A stretch of DNA of 64,000 nucleotides, from assembly GCF_003464165.1 (NCBI RefSeq), contig NZ_QSEK01000007.1, forward strand, positions 23,570 to 87,569, in the 5' to 3' direction. This DNA comes from Eubacterium sp. AM49-13BH. Lineage in GTDB: Bacteria > Bacillota > Clostridia > Lachnospirales > Lachnospiraceae. The notes beneath the pieces were generated by a model. It did no database searches. It worked only from the letters and a program-made list of their open reading frames with translations, and was not told the DNA's origin. Of this stretch, positions 17,478-25,247 are shown in pieces (position 1 is the stretch's first letter; every line of letters begins with the position of its first letter). The position numbers were made by a program, and so were the translations under genes.

Positions 17478-17855
17478 TTATCTTACATCAGTTGAATAAT
17501 AATATATTACAAGATTCTTACCTGAATGGATTGTGTCAGATGATAAATCATTCATCTGCATTATATTGTAAATATATGAAGTTGTATCTTCATTACCATT
17601 ATTATATCTGTCAGCAAGTGACCATAATGTATCATTGTCTTCTAAAGATACTGTTGTGTAATACTTATATGTTCGTGTTCTGTTCGAGTCATCAGAAGCC
17701 TTGACAATAATGCCTCCAATAGAAACGGCGAATATAAGAATTGAACATATAATAACCATTCTTAATGACTTGACAGTCATCTGTCTGTTTCTTCTGCGTC
17801 TGTCGCTTCTTTTCTTAGCTGCTGCTCTTCTATATGTGTATTCTGAATTATTCAT
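17478..17855 (-). CDS. YneA-like SOS cell-division suppressor, LysM domain
   Basis: A 125-residue protein. The ATG at 17855 has GGAGG eight bases upstream. It has a very basic cytoplasmic N-terminus (RRAAAKKRSDRRRRNR), one membrane segment (about 33-52, MVIICSILIFAVSIGGIIV) and a C-terminal LysM-like domain (EDNDTLWSLADRYNNG, then IMQMNDLSSDTIHSGKNLVIYY). Small membrane-anchored LysM proteins transcribed divergently from lexA are YneA-type inhibitors that delay division during DNA damage. The promoter spacer holds a LexA box, which supports SOS control. The exact mode of inhibition is inferred from the family. Confidence 0.82.
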   Translation of the reverse strand: MNNSEYTYRRAAAKKRSDRRRRNRQMTVKSLRMVIICSILIFAVSIGGIIVKASDDSNRTRTYKYYTTVSLEDNDTLWSLADRYNNGNEDTTSYIYNIMQMNDLSSDTIHSGKNLVIYYYSTDVR

Positions 17856-17871
17856 ACGTAAAACCTCCAAT

Positions 17872-17885
17872 CAAACAAGTGTTCT
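17872..17885. promoter_or_regulatory. LexA (SOS) box 1
   Basis: CAAACAAGTGTTCT, matching the Gram-positive SOS pattern CGAAC-N4-GTTCG except for the second and the last base. It lies in the leader of the yneA-like gene, between its promoter and its ribosome site. Confidence 0.65.
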
Positions 17886-17900
17886 GTTGCTTATGAGTTG

Positions 17901-17929
17901 ATTATATAATCAGAACATGCGTTTGTCAA
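17901..17929 (-). promoter_or_regulatory. yneA-like gene promoter with embedded LexA box 2
   Basis: On the - strand, TTGACA, a 17-base spacer, then TATAAT, a near-consensus promoter. The spacer contains the LexA-box-like CAAACGCATGTTCT (17912-17925). It shares CAAAC-N4-GTTCT with box 1, so LexA bound there would block RNA polymerase directly. Confidence 0.75.
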
Positions 17930-17973
17930 TAAAAATCGAACAAATTTTCCGAACATTTTTTCAGAAATTATGT

Positions 17974-18002
17974 TTGCACATAATGTATAAATGTGGTAAA
18001 AT
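17974..18002 (+). promoter_or_regulatory. lexA promoter
   Basis: TTGCAC, a 17-base spacer, then TAAAAT. Weaker LexA-like half sites, CGAAC at 17937 and 17950, lie just upstream and may give autoregulation. Confidence 0.55.
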
Positions 18003-18033
18003 TATTTAAAAGAAATTAATGGAGGTTCGTAAT

Positions 18034-18654
18034 ATGGCATATGGCAGAATAACTCAGAAACAGTCTGAGATTCTTGAATATATTAAATCACAGATTCTTA
18101 ACAAAGGATATCCACCATCAGTAAGGGATATATGTCAGGCAGTTAATCTTAAGTCTACATCATCTGTTCATGCACATCTTGAGTCTTTGGAGAAGAATGG
18201 ATATATAAGAAGAGACCCGACTAAGTCGCGTACAATAGAGATAATTGATGATAACTTTAATCTTTCAAGGAGAGAGGTTGTTAATATCCCGTTATTAGGT
18301 CAGGTTGCCGCAGGACAGCCACTTCTTGCCGTTGAGAATATAACAGAGTACTTTCCTATCCCATCAGAATACATGCCAGGTGGAGAAGTATTCATGTTAA
18401 AGGTCAAGGGTGACAGCATGATTAATATGGGAATCTACGAAGGCGATCAGATAATAGTTAGAAAGCAGAATACAGCTTCTAATGGAGAAGTAATTGTTGC
18501 ACTAGTAGATGATTCAGCAACAGTCAAGCGTTTTTACAAGGAGAACGGACACATAAGACTCCAGCCAGAGAACGATTTCATGGACCCAATCATCGTAGAT
18601 GACTGCGAGATATTAGGAAAAGTAATAGGTCTCATAAGACTAGGCATAGACTAA
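18034..18654 (+). CDS. lexA: SOS repressor LexA
   Basis: LexA, 206 residues. The ATG at 18034 (MAYGRITQKQ) follows a TGGAGG site. The N-terminal winged helix (about 1-65) contains PPSVRDICQAVNLKSTSSVHAHLESLE. The self-cleavage site is Ala93-Gly94 in QVAAGQP. The catalytic pair is Ser128 (KGDSMI) and Lys165 (TVKRFY). RecA filaments trigger self-cleavage and free the SOS genes. It is one of only three + genes to the right of 15 kb and is divergent from the yneA-like gene. Confidence 0.97.
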   Translation: MAYGRITQKQSEILEYIKSQILNKGYPPSVRDICQAVNLKSTSSVHAHLESLEKNGYIRRDPTKSRTIEIIDDNFNLSRREVVNIPLLGQVAAGQPLLAVENITEYFPIPSEYMPGGEVFMLKVKGDSMINMGIYEGDQIIVRKQNTASNGEVIVALVDDSATVKRFYKENGHIRLQPENDFMDPIIVDDCEILGKVIGLIRLGID

Positions 18655-18672
18655 TTTTAGTCCATATGAAAA

Positions 18673-18787
18673 ATCCAGCCATAGATATATAAGAAATCTG
18701 ATAACCAGACATGAGAGCCTGGTGAGCTGTCAAAGCAGCAAAACAAGCTTTCACGGTGTCCGGATTTAAATATATCTATAGCTGGAT
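18673..18787. repeat. structured palindromic element 1
   Basis: A 115-base element bounded by 18-base inverted arms with one mismatch (18673-18690 and 18770-18787). Inside is a shorter set of helices and a core with CTGGTGAGCTG (18719-18729), GCAGC (18735-18739) and GGTGTCCG (18755-18762). The same core pattern recurs in element 2. It lies 18 bases after the lexA stop and may also act as its terminator, since a short T-run follows. No reading frame of note lies inside. I do not recognise the family. Confidence 0.55.
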
Positions 18788-18851
18788 ATATTTTTATATT
18801 ATCACCAATTAACAACCTGTAATACATCGCAGCATCCCTGAGAATACGATG

Positions 18852-18981
18852 CCGGAGGTATATAGATAATCAGAACCGTTTGAGGACGCCGGCACTTGGT
18901 AAGCTGCTGCAGGCAGCGAACCTAGTACCGCTGCGTCCGAGACCGAGCGAAAGCGGGTTCTGATTATCTATATACCTCCGG
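18852..18981. repeat. structured palindromic element 2
   Basis: A 130-base element closed by a perfect 26-base inverted repeat (18852-18877 and 18956-18981). Inside are a GGACGC/GCGTCC helix, a nested GCTGC/GCAGC hairpin with TTGGTAAGCTG before it, and a CGAGC-GAAA-GCGG tetraloop hairpin. The core matches element 1 (TGGT-A/G-AGCTG, GCAGC, then G-C/T-GTCCG), but the closing stems differ in sequence. It could be a structured RNA, a miniature inverted-repeat element or a REP-like unit. The stretch 18788-18851 between the two elements shows nothing else. Confidence 0.6.
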
Positions 18982-19016
18982 CAGAGTTCCCTCCCGGGAA
19001 GCCACTTAAGCAGTAA

Positions 19017-19367
19017 TTACAGGCTGTTAATATCAACCTCTTTACCATCACGCCATATACGTTCAATATTATAGAACGCTCTGTCATCCTCAGAGAATAC
19101 ATGAACAATAACATCCTTGTAATCAAGAAGAATCCATGAAGCTGTATTATAACCCTCAACCTTAGGATCATCATATCCAGCCTTGAACATTTCTTCTTCT
19201 ACATTATCTACCATAGCCTGAATCTGGTTAGTATTGCTACCACTAGCAATAACGAAATAATCTGCAATAACAGATACATTGCTGATATCAATAACTCTGA
19301 TATCTTCAGCCTTCTTATCCTGTAAGGCATCTATGATAACCTTTAACATATCCTTAGAATCTGTCAT
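19017..19367 (-). CDS. rsfS: ribosomal silencing factor RsfS
   Basis: RsfS (YbeB/Iojap family), 116 residues, binds ribosomal protein uL14 and blocks subunit joining when nutrients run low. Family patterns are visible: IRVIDISNVSVIADYFVIASGSN, then TASWILLDYKDVIVHVFSEDDRAFYNIERIW. It is the last gene of the obgE-yhbY-nadD-yqeK-rsfS operon and ends 35 bases from structured element 2. Confidence 0.95.
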   Translation of the reverse strand: MTDSKDMLKVIIDALQDKKAEDIRVIDISNVSVIADYFVIASGSNTNQIQAMVDNVEEEMFKAGYDDPKVEGYNTASWILLDYKDVIVHVFSEDDRAFYNIERIWRDGKEVDINSL

Positions 19368-19370
19368 ATC

Positions 19371-19967
19371 TTAATTCTCTCTTTCTTTAATAATCCCTTT
19401 GTAGTATTCGTAGGTATCAACGGTCTGTGTATCGATATTACGACCAGTTTTTGTTATATACGAAAGGGTGTCGTCTAATATTACATAAGCCGCCATATCA
19501 ATATCAGTGAATGCCATATGTCTTATGTCATCAAGATTGGCAGCTTTATTTCTGTAGGGTTCAATATAATCTGCAATGAATACAATCTTTTCTAATAAAG
19601 TCATTGCAGGCTTTCCTGTTGTATGCCATTGGATGGCAGAACATATTTCATCATCTTCAACATTGTACTTGTGTGCTGCATAATATGCACCAAGCTTTGA
19701 ATGAAGCAGATAAGGACTTTCAAGCTCAATATCTGATATTGGAAGTCCAAATTGTTCACATTCAGCAATCTTTACATCATCAGGAACACATTTGGCACAA
19801 TCATGAAGAAGACCTGCAATATACGCCTTGTTCATATCTGCACCATGACACATGGCAAGACAGGCACTTGCATTTGCAACACCAAGTGTATGCTGGTATC
19901 GCATGTTGTCTGTACGGAGTGCGTCTTTTACCTGTGTTCTTAATTGTTCAATATATTTGTTATCCAT
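19371..19967 (-). CDS. yqeK: HD-domain hydrolase YqeK
   Basis: A 198-residue HD phosphohydrolase of the YqeK type, which hydrolyses diadenosine tetraphosphate to ADP. HD-domain metal ligands are visible in RYQHTLGVANASACLA, AGLLHDCAKC and the later IQWHTTGKPAM and VFIADYIEP segments. It sits between nadD and rsfS, the common Firmicutes order, with 3 bases to rsfS. Confidence 0.93.
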   Translation of the reverse strand: MDNKYIEQLRTQVKDALRTDNMRYQHTLGVANASACLAMCHGADMNKAYIAGLLHDCAKCVPDDVKIAECEQFGLPISDIELESPYLLHSKLGAYYAAHKYNVEDDEICSAIQWHTTGKPAMTLLEKIVFIADYIEPYRNKAANLDDIRHMAFTDIDMAAYVILDDTLSYITKTGRNIDTQTVDTYEYYKGIIKEREN

Positions 19968-19978
19968 AATAGAACCTC

Positions 19979-20586
19979 TTAAACATAAAGTTTTCTGGAC
20001 TTTATATACTCTTCTACTTCTTCGCCGACATCTTCTTTTACTGACAGACCCATTGAAACCTTCTTTCGTATATCAGTTGAACTGTAAGGGAGTTCCGGAA
20101 CATCAATAAAATCAATAACCGCACCATATTTATCAGCAAGAAAATGTTTCTGATCTATAAGTACACTGGCTGAATTATTGTCCCTGTTAGCACATAAAAG
20201 ATGACAATGGCTGCATATATACTCAGGATGATACCAGTCCTGAATATAAAGAAGAGAATCTGCACCTATTATAAAATATATTTTCTTATATGAATCATAT
20301 ATCTGTGCAAGTGTATCGGCTGTGTAGGTATTACCGGGACGGTCAGTTCAATCGTAGAAAGTGACATGTAATCAAAAGGTTTAATTGCAAGCTTTACCAT
20401 ATTACAACGGTCAGTTGCACTTACAATGGGAGAATTATCTTTGTAAGCAGGTGTGCCTGAAGGCATGAATAATATTTCATCCATATCAGACTGCTCGTAG
20501 GCACATCTGGCAATACCTGTGTGTCCTTTGTGGATTGGATTAAATGTTCCCCCCATAATACCTATTATTTTGTCTGAATTAATCAT
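19979..20586 (-). pseudogene. nadD: nicotinate-nucleotide adenylyltransferase, one frameshift
   Basis: NadD adenylates nicotinate mononucleotide in NAD synthesis. The first frame starts MINSDKIIGIMGGTFNPIHKGHTG, with the GGTFNPIHxGH nucleotidyltransferase motif, and leaves frame after STIELT. Restoring one C (on the - strand) near 20342 gives IELTRPGNTYTADTL. The open frame then runs through FIIGADSLLYIQDWYHPEY and SSTDIRKKV to a stop at 19979. The repaired protein is about 202 residues, normal for NadD. The start overlaps the yhbY end. An essential gene with a lost base in a CCC run points to a sequence error. Confidence 0.88.
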
Positions 20587-20870
20587 GGTAAAATAATTTT
20601 CTTGTTGTCCTTAGATTCCTTGTAAAGAACGATTTTCTTTCCAATAACCTGAACAACCTGCGAACGTGTTCTTTCTGCAACCATCTGTGCGATTTCTCTA
20701 GGGTCATCAGCACAGTTATTAAGAACACTTATTTTGATAAGTTCTCTTGCCTCAAGAGCTTCTGCAATAGCTGCAGTGTTCTCTGGAGTAAGACTATTCT
20801 TTCCAAACTGGAATATTGGATCCATTGTCATTGCAAGACCCTTTAAATAAGCTCTCTGTTTGCTTGTCAT
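20583..20870 (-). CDS. yhbY: YhbY family RNA-binding protein
   Basis: A 95-residue single CRM domain protein. It starts MTSKQRAYLKGLAMTMDPIFQFGKNSLT, the CRM opening, and continues with LEARELIKISVLNNCADDPREIA and VVQVIGKKIVLYKES. YhbY associates with pre-50S particles. Its place between obgE and nadD fits a ribosome-assembly role. Confidence 0.94.
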   Translation of the reverse strand: MTSKQRAYLKGLAMTMDPIFQFGKNSLTPENTAAIAEALEARELIKISVLNNCADDPREIAQMVAERTRSQVVQVIGKKIVLYKESKDNKKIILP

Positions 20871-20889
20871 ATATTCTCTCCTATTTTAA

Positions 20890-22182
20890 TTATGCTTTAT
20901 AGTAATCAAACTCAAGGTAATCACCAACGATAACGGTATCGCCTTCCTCAATTCCAAGCTTCTCAAGTTCATCAAGAACACCTGAGCGCTTCATAAATTT
21001 CTGGAAGAAATCAAATCCCTTTTCAGATTCAAGGTTAGTATAACCAAGCATTTTATCAATCTTTGGTCCGTTGACAACGTATACGCCATCTTCGTTAATA
21101 GAAACCTCAAAGCTGTCGTTAGGATTATCCATAAGCTCGTCGTAGTCAAATTCTTTCTCAAATAATACAGGTTCGTCCTTGAAGTTATCAAGCAGTGTTC
21201 TGACCGCGTATAACAGCTCTTTAACGCCCTGTCCTGTAACAGCTGATATAGGATATACTTTAATGCCTTCCGGCTCAAATGCGTCTCTTATAGCCTGTAC
21301 AGGGTCACTGCCATCATCATATATAACGTCAATCTTATTAGCGGCAATAACCTGAGGTCTTTCAAGAAGCTTAGGATTATAATTCTCAAGCTCTTTGTTA
21401 ATAGCCTTAATATCAGCTATAGGATCACGGCCTTCAGTTGAAGCTGCATCAACAATATGAATAATGACTTTAGTTCTCTCAATATGACGTAAGAACTGGT
21501 GACCAAGACCAACACCTTCGGATGCACCCTCAATAAGACCAGGAATATCAGCAATAACGAAACCTTTACCACCATCAAGATCAACAACACCAAGATTAGG
21601 ATTAAGTGTTGTGAAATGATAATTGGCAATCTTAGGTCTTGCATTAGTTACTCTTGATAAAAATGTTGATTTACCAACATTAGGGAATCCTACAAGACCA
21701 ACATCAGCAATAACCTTAAGTTCAAGACGAACCCATAATTCCTGCGCATCCTGTCCAGGCTGTGCATACTGTGGAGCCTGCATGGTAGATGTAGCATAGT
21801 TCATGTTACCTTTACCACCACGGCCACCTTTAAGAATAGTTTCCTGAAGGTTATCTCCAGACATATCTGCAATAACTTTACCGGATTCATCATCATATAT
21901 AACAGTTCCTTCAGGCACTTTAATTATAAGGTCTTCACCATCTTTACCTGTGCATCTTCTCTTGCCGCCTTCTTCGCCGCTTTCAGCAATATATTTGCTG
22001 TTATGTCTGAAATCACCGAGTGTATTAAGCCCTTTATCGACCATAAAAATAATATCTCCGCCATGACCGCCATTGCCGCCATCAGGACCGCCAGCAGGAA
22101 CATAAAGCTCTCTACGGAAGCTTACATGACCATCTCCACCCTTGCCGGATTTAATAAAAATGCGGACTCTGTCTGCAAACAT
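20890..22182 (-). CDS. obgE: GTPase ObgE/CgtA
   Basis: Obg, 430 residues, a GTPase for 50S maturation and growth control. The glycine-rich Obg fold comes first (about 1-158, with GPDGGNGGHGGD and KGGRGGKGN). The G domain follows, with GFPNVGKSTFLSRVT, DIPGLIEGA and NKID. A C-terminal OCT domain (about 350-430) is retained. It heads its operon, 105 bases from rpmA, which ends in a terminator. Confidence 0.96.
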   Translation of the reverse strand: MFADRVRIFIKSGKGGDGHVSFRRELYVPAGGPDGGNGGHGGDIIFMVDKGLNTLGDFRHNSKYIAESGEEGGKRRCTGKDGEDLIIKVPEGTVIYDDESGKVIADMSGDNLQETILKGGRGGKGNMNYATSTMQAPQYAQPGQDAQELWVRLELKVIADVGLVGFPNVGKSTFLSRVTNARPKIANYHFTTLNPNLGVVDLDGGKGFVIADIPGLIEGASEGVGLGHQFLRHIERTKVIIHIVDAASTEGRDPIADIKAINKELENYNPKLLERPQVIAANKIDVIYDDGSDPVQAIRDAFEPEGIKVYPISAVTGQGVKELLYAVRTLLDNFKDEPVLFEKEFDYDELMDNPNDSFEVSINEDGVYVVNGPKIDKMLGYTNLESEKGFDFFQKFMKRSGVLDELEKLGIEEGDTVIVGDYLEFDYYKA

Positions 22183-22245
22183 AACCTTTCCTCCATTCTA
22201 TATTTAAATTATGTTAACTGTTCGAATTAACATTCATAAATCAAG

Positions 22246-22276
22246 AAAAAAGCTCCAAATCCGAAGACTTGGAGCT
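22246..22276 (-). terminator. intrinsic terminator after rpmA
   Basis: AGCTCCAA pairs with TTGGAGCT around a 10-base loop, and a T-run follows on the - strand. It closes the rplU-prp-rpmA operon before obgE. Confidence 0.85.
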
Positions 22277-22286
22277 AAAAAACAAA

Positions 22287-22577
22287 TTAGTCGTTTGAAA
22301 CAACAGGATAAACAGAAACCTGCTTTCTATCCTTGCCCTTTCTTTCGAACTTAACAGTTCCATCAACAAGTGCGAATAATGTATCATCGCCACCACGACC
22401 AACATTAACACCTGGATGAATCTTTGTTCCACGCTGTCTGTAAAGAATATTACCAGCTAAAACAAACTGTCCGTCAGCTCTCTTAGCGCCTAATCTCTTA
22501 GACTCTGAATCTCTACCATTCTTTGTAGAACCTACACCCTTTTTATGAGCGAATAACTGAAGATTCATATTTAACAT
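22287..22577 (-). CDS. rpmA: 50S ribosomal protein bL27
   Basis: bL27, 96 residues. The ATG at 22577 follows AAGGAGG; the frame opens further upstream but inside prp. The N-terminus [18 protein letters not shown] has the Firmicutes extension, where the segment up to LQLFA is removed before the protein can work in the peptidyl-transferase centre. The processing protease prp is the gene directly upstream. The rest is typical: [20 protein letters not shown]. Confidence 0.96.
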   Translation of the reverse strand: MLNMNLQLFAHKKGVGSTKNGRDSESKRLGAKRADGQFVLAGNILYRQRGTKIHPGVNVGRGGDDTLFALVDGTVKFERKGKDRKQVSVYPVVSND

Positions 22578-22581
22578 AAGG

Positions 22582-22908
22582 TTACACCTCCTTAACACTA
22601 ATTGATAAGTATTTCGGATTATCCTCAGCCACAGAACTAACACCTAATTCATATGACTTAAGTAAAATCGAAGTTTCCGGACTAACAGGCATAGCTATCT
22701 TAAAGATAACAATTCCTTCATCCTCATTAACTGACACATCAAACTTATCATCGGTAAAAGCCTCTATCGAATTAATAGTATTGATTGTCAGAACTGAAAT
22801 AGCAGAACATATAATATCACTGCCGGATTCAGCATATCCTGCATGACCTGCAGAATAAAAACCTGTGATCTCTTTTTCAGAGTTCTTAAAAAAAGTTATA
22901 TGAGTCAT
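22582..22908 (-). CDS. prp: ribosomal-processing cysteine protease Prp
   Basis: Prp (YsxB), 108 residues, cleaves the N-terminal extension of bL27. The ATG at 22908 has GAGGTG eight bases upstream. Catalytic His and Cys are visible in [18 protein letters not shown]. It is placed between rplU and rpmA, the order seen where bL27 carries the cleavable extension, and ends 4 bases before rpmA. Confidence 0.94.
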   Translation of the reverse strand: MTHITFFKNSEKEITGFYSAGHAGYAESGSDIICSAISVLTINTINSIEAFTDDKFDVSVNEDEGIVIFKIAMPVSPETSILLKSYELGVSSVAEDNPKYLSISVKEV

Positions 22909-22941
22909 GAATAACACACCTCACAAACACCCATACAAAAA

Positions 22942-23250
22942 TTAAGCATTAATCTTTTCAATCTTAACTTCTGTGTAAGCCTGTCTATGACCATTCTTCT
23001 TGTGATATCCAGTCTTTCTCTTGTACTTGTAAACGATAACCTTCTTATCTCTGCCTTCGCCTACAACGCTAGCTGTAACTGTAGCACCGGCAACTGTTGG
23101 CTCACCAACCTTAGCCTCGCCGTTGTTTACAAAAAGAACCTGATCAAATGTAACAGTGTCACCAGCATTAACTGCAAGCTTCTCAACTCTGATAGTATCG
23201 CCTTCAGAAACTGTGTACTGCTTACCACCTGTTGCTATAATTGCGTACAT
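22942..23250 (-). CDS. rplU: 50S ribosomal protein bL21
   Basis: bL21, 102 residues, starts [18 protein letters not shown] and ends with the basic [21 protein letters not shown] segment that contacts 23S rRNA. It has a strong AAGGAGG site. It is the first gene of the rplU-prp-rpmA operon and has a structured leader. Confidence 0.97.
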   Translation of the reverse strand: MYAIIATGGKQYTVSEGDTIRVEKLAVNAGDTVTFDQVLFVNNGEAKVGEPTVAGATVTASVVGEGRDKKVIVYKYKRKTGYHKKNGHRQAYTEVKIEKINA

Positions 23251-23343
23251 ATGGTATCCTCCTTAATTAAATACTCGCCAGTTTTGGGGAATCCGACACA
23301 CATCAGATACACTTATACCCTAACTGAGCGGCACACAAAATAT
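23251..23343 (-). promoter_or_regulatory. putative L21 leader
   Basis: A leader of about 90 bases between the rplU promoter and start codon. It contains GCCGCTCAGTTAGGGT and GTCGGATTCCCC...CTGGCGAG, segments like those in Firmicutes L21 leader RNAs. Such leaders are thought to let ribosomal proteins control their own operon. The assignment is by resemblance only and no covariance model was run. Confidence 0.55.
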
Positions 23344-23372
23344 ATAATATACATTCAGTTACTATTTGTCAA
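23344..23372 (-). promoter_or_regulatory. promoter of the rplU-prp-rpmA operon
   Basis: On the - strand, TTGACA, a 17-base spacer, then TATTAT. The -35 box is a full consensus match. Confidence 0.75.
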
Positions 23373-23400
23373 ATGTTTTTTAGAAATATTTTGAAAATTT

Positions 23401-23997
23401 TCAGATAATCCATAAGCCGGCAATTCCACATATAATTCCTACTGCGAATCCGGCAACAACATCTCTTACAAAATGTACTCCTGCAAGCACTCTGCTTGCT
23501 GCCATAATTGCTACAAGCATAAGCATTATAATCCCTACCGGAACAGAAACATAAAGCCAGCACATCGCAATAATTGTAATGGAAAAAACATGTCTGCTTG
23601 GCATTGATTCCCCTTTAGTATCTTTAACGAACAAGGGCTTTATATTGTATTTTTCATAGGGTCTTTTCGCATCAATACATTTTCTTATAACTGATACAAG
23701 AATAAATGATGTAAAAGGTGTCAGAATAAGCTTGGATGTAAGTAAAAATTTATCAGTTTCAACAACTATACCGCTGTTTCTTAACATAATCGGAGTTATC
23801 TCAGAAAAGAAAGTCCCATGAAAACTCATTATTATAAGAAGAATGTATGCAAATGCTATTATATAAGCCATATATTTGTATATGAATTTAAGAATTGCAT
23901 AAGCTGGCTTACAATTAAGAAACCATTCTGATATCTTTCTATATCTTCTTTCGTATGCAGGAATCTCCTGTGAAATATTTACTTCAGTATTATCCAT
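23401..23997 (-). CDS. PAP2-family membrane phosphatase
   Basis: A 198-residue PAP2/phosphatidic acid phosphatase-type protein with several membrane segments. All three catalytic motifs are present: KCIDAKRPYEKY (C1), SMPSRHVFS (C2) and SRVLAGVHFVRDVVAG (C3). The ATG at 23997 follows a GGAGGA site. The likely substrate is a lipid phosphate, perhaps undecaprenyl pyrophosphate, but this cannot be decided from the sequence. It is 18 bases downstream of the RNase E/G gene. Confidence 0.85.
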   Translation of the reverse strand: MDNTEVNISQEIPAYERRYRKISEWFLNCKPAYAILKFIYKYMAYIIAFAYILLIIMSFHGTFFSEITPIMLRNSGIVVETDKFLLTSKLILTPFTSFILVSVIRKCIDAKRPYEKYNIKPLFVKDTKGESMPSRHVFSITIIAMCWLYVSVPVGIIMLMLVAIMAASRVLAGVHFVRDVVAGFAVGIICGIAGLWII

Positions 23998-24014
23998 AAA
24001 TCCTCCATGCATCT

Positions 24015-25244
24015 TCAGGCTTTATTAAGACTTTCAGACAGACTTTTTCCAATTTTCTTTCGTGTAATCTCAACAAGACCAAGCTTGGTGATGTCAACGA
24101 TTGTAGTGCTTACTATATCCTTTTTTGCCAGAGATTTCAAATGTTCCATCAGAATATCGCAATTTCTCTGATTCATATTAATAAAATCAACGATAATAAT
24201 TCCTGAGAGATTTCTTATCTTAATCTGCTGGCACAGCTTGTCTGCGGCTTCAAGATTAGTTTTTAATGCAGAAGCCTCGATTGCTTCCATGCTCTTTGCC
24301 TTAGTTACATTCTTACCAGAATTAACATCAATGACAGAAAGTGCTTCAGTCTGCTCGATAATAAGATATCCACCTGATTTTAACCAGACCTTCTTGGAAA
24401 GAGCGGTATCTATCTCTTTTTCTATAGAATAGAGCTTGTATAAAGGCCATAATTCATCTTTATACATACGGATACTTATATTACTGCTACGAGGCAGATA
24501 TGTTTCTAATTCATTATATATAGCCGGAATATCTGTGATAATCTCAACACTGTCTTTTCCAGACAGATGAACAATTTCCTCAATATATCCAGGTCTGTCT
24601 TTATGTACAAGTGTATAGAACTTTGAAAAAACAGCTTTTTGGAGCATATCAGTGTATTCGTCACACAATGCATTTACATCTTTAATAATGTCATTAGTAT
24701 CAGCATCAGCACAGCCGCTTCTTAATATTATTCCGAAATTTGAAAGATAATCATAGCCTGTTTTTTCTATGGCTTCCTGCTGCTTCTGAATGAGAATGTC
24801 AGCAACACATTTTTTTATCTCTGTGATTGTTTCATTAGATTTTATCTTTTTTGAAATGTGAACACCTTTTACATCATTAGAAACTACAGAATAATTGCCG
24901 GTAAGCTCTATCTTTGAAGATACCTTTGCAGGTTTGGTTTTAACCGGCTCAGTTATAACTTTTACGAGAATTCTGTCACCCTGACATATTGCAGGATTGT
25001 TTTTCTCATTAAAAAATATTGGTGCTTTGTTGTCTGGTATAGAGTAATAACATTTCTGCTTATCCTCTATCTCAATAAATGCAGCGTTAATATTCTTAAC
25101 TACATTTTCAACTCTTCCAACATATATGTTACCAACAACACTGCCACTATCTAAAGGCTTAAGATAGTGGCAGGTATTATCAGAAGTATATATGCAACAG
25201 AAGATTTTATTGTTAATATCTGTGATTATATATTTATATTCCAT
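24015..25244 (-). CDS. rng: ribonuclease E/G family protein
   Basis: A 409-residue RNase G-type protein, the catalytic half without the long scaffold arm of RNase E. An N-terminal S1-like region (VGNIYVGRVENVVKNINAAFIEI) is followed by the DNase I-like domain. Its metal ligands are visible in LSVIDVNSGKN and GIIIVDFINM. The family cuts single-stranded AU-rich RNA and helps mature 16S rRNA. It lies 3 bases after the histidine gene fusion and is read with it. Confidence 0.88.
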   Translation of the reverse strand: MEYKYIITDINNKIFCCIYTSDNTCHYLKPLDSGSVVGNIYVGRVENVVKNINAAFIEIEDKQKCYYSIPDNKAPIFFNEKNNPAICQGDRILVKVITEPVKTKPAKVSSKIELTGNYSVVSNDVKGVHISKKIKSNETITEIKKCVADILIQKQQEAIEKTGYDYLSNFGIILRSGCADADTNDIIKDVNALCDEYTDMLQKAVFSKFYTLVHKDRPGYIEEIVHLSGKDSVEIITDIPAIYNELETYLPRSSNISIRMYKDELWPLYKLYSIEKEIDTALSKKVWLKSGGYLIIEQTEALSVIDVNSGKNVTKAKSMEAIEASALKTNLEAADKLCQQIKIRNLSGIIIVDFINMNQRNCDILMEHLKSLAKKDIVSTTIVDITKLGLVEITRKKIGKSLSESLNKA

Positions 25245-25247
25245 AAA

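Noticed and set aside
18788..18851. Possible small gene between the two structured elements
   Set aside because: Only 64 bases, with no ribosome site and no useful frame.
18673..18981. Integron attC sites
   Set aside because: The paired arms lack the GTTRRRY core pattern, and no integrase or cassette genes lie nearby.
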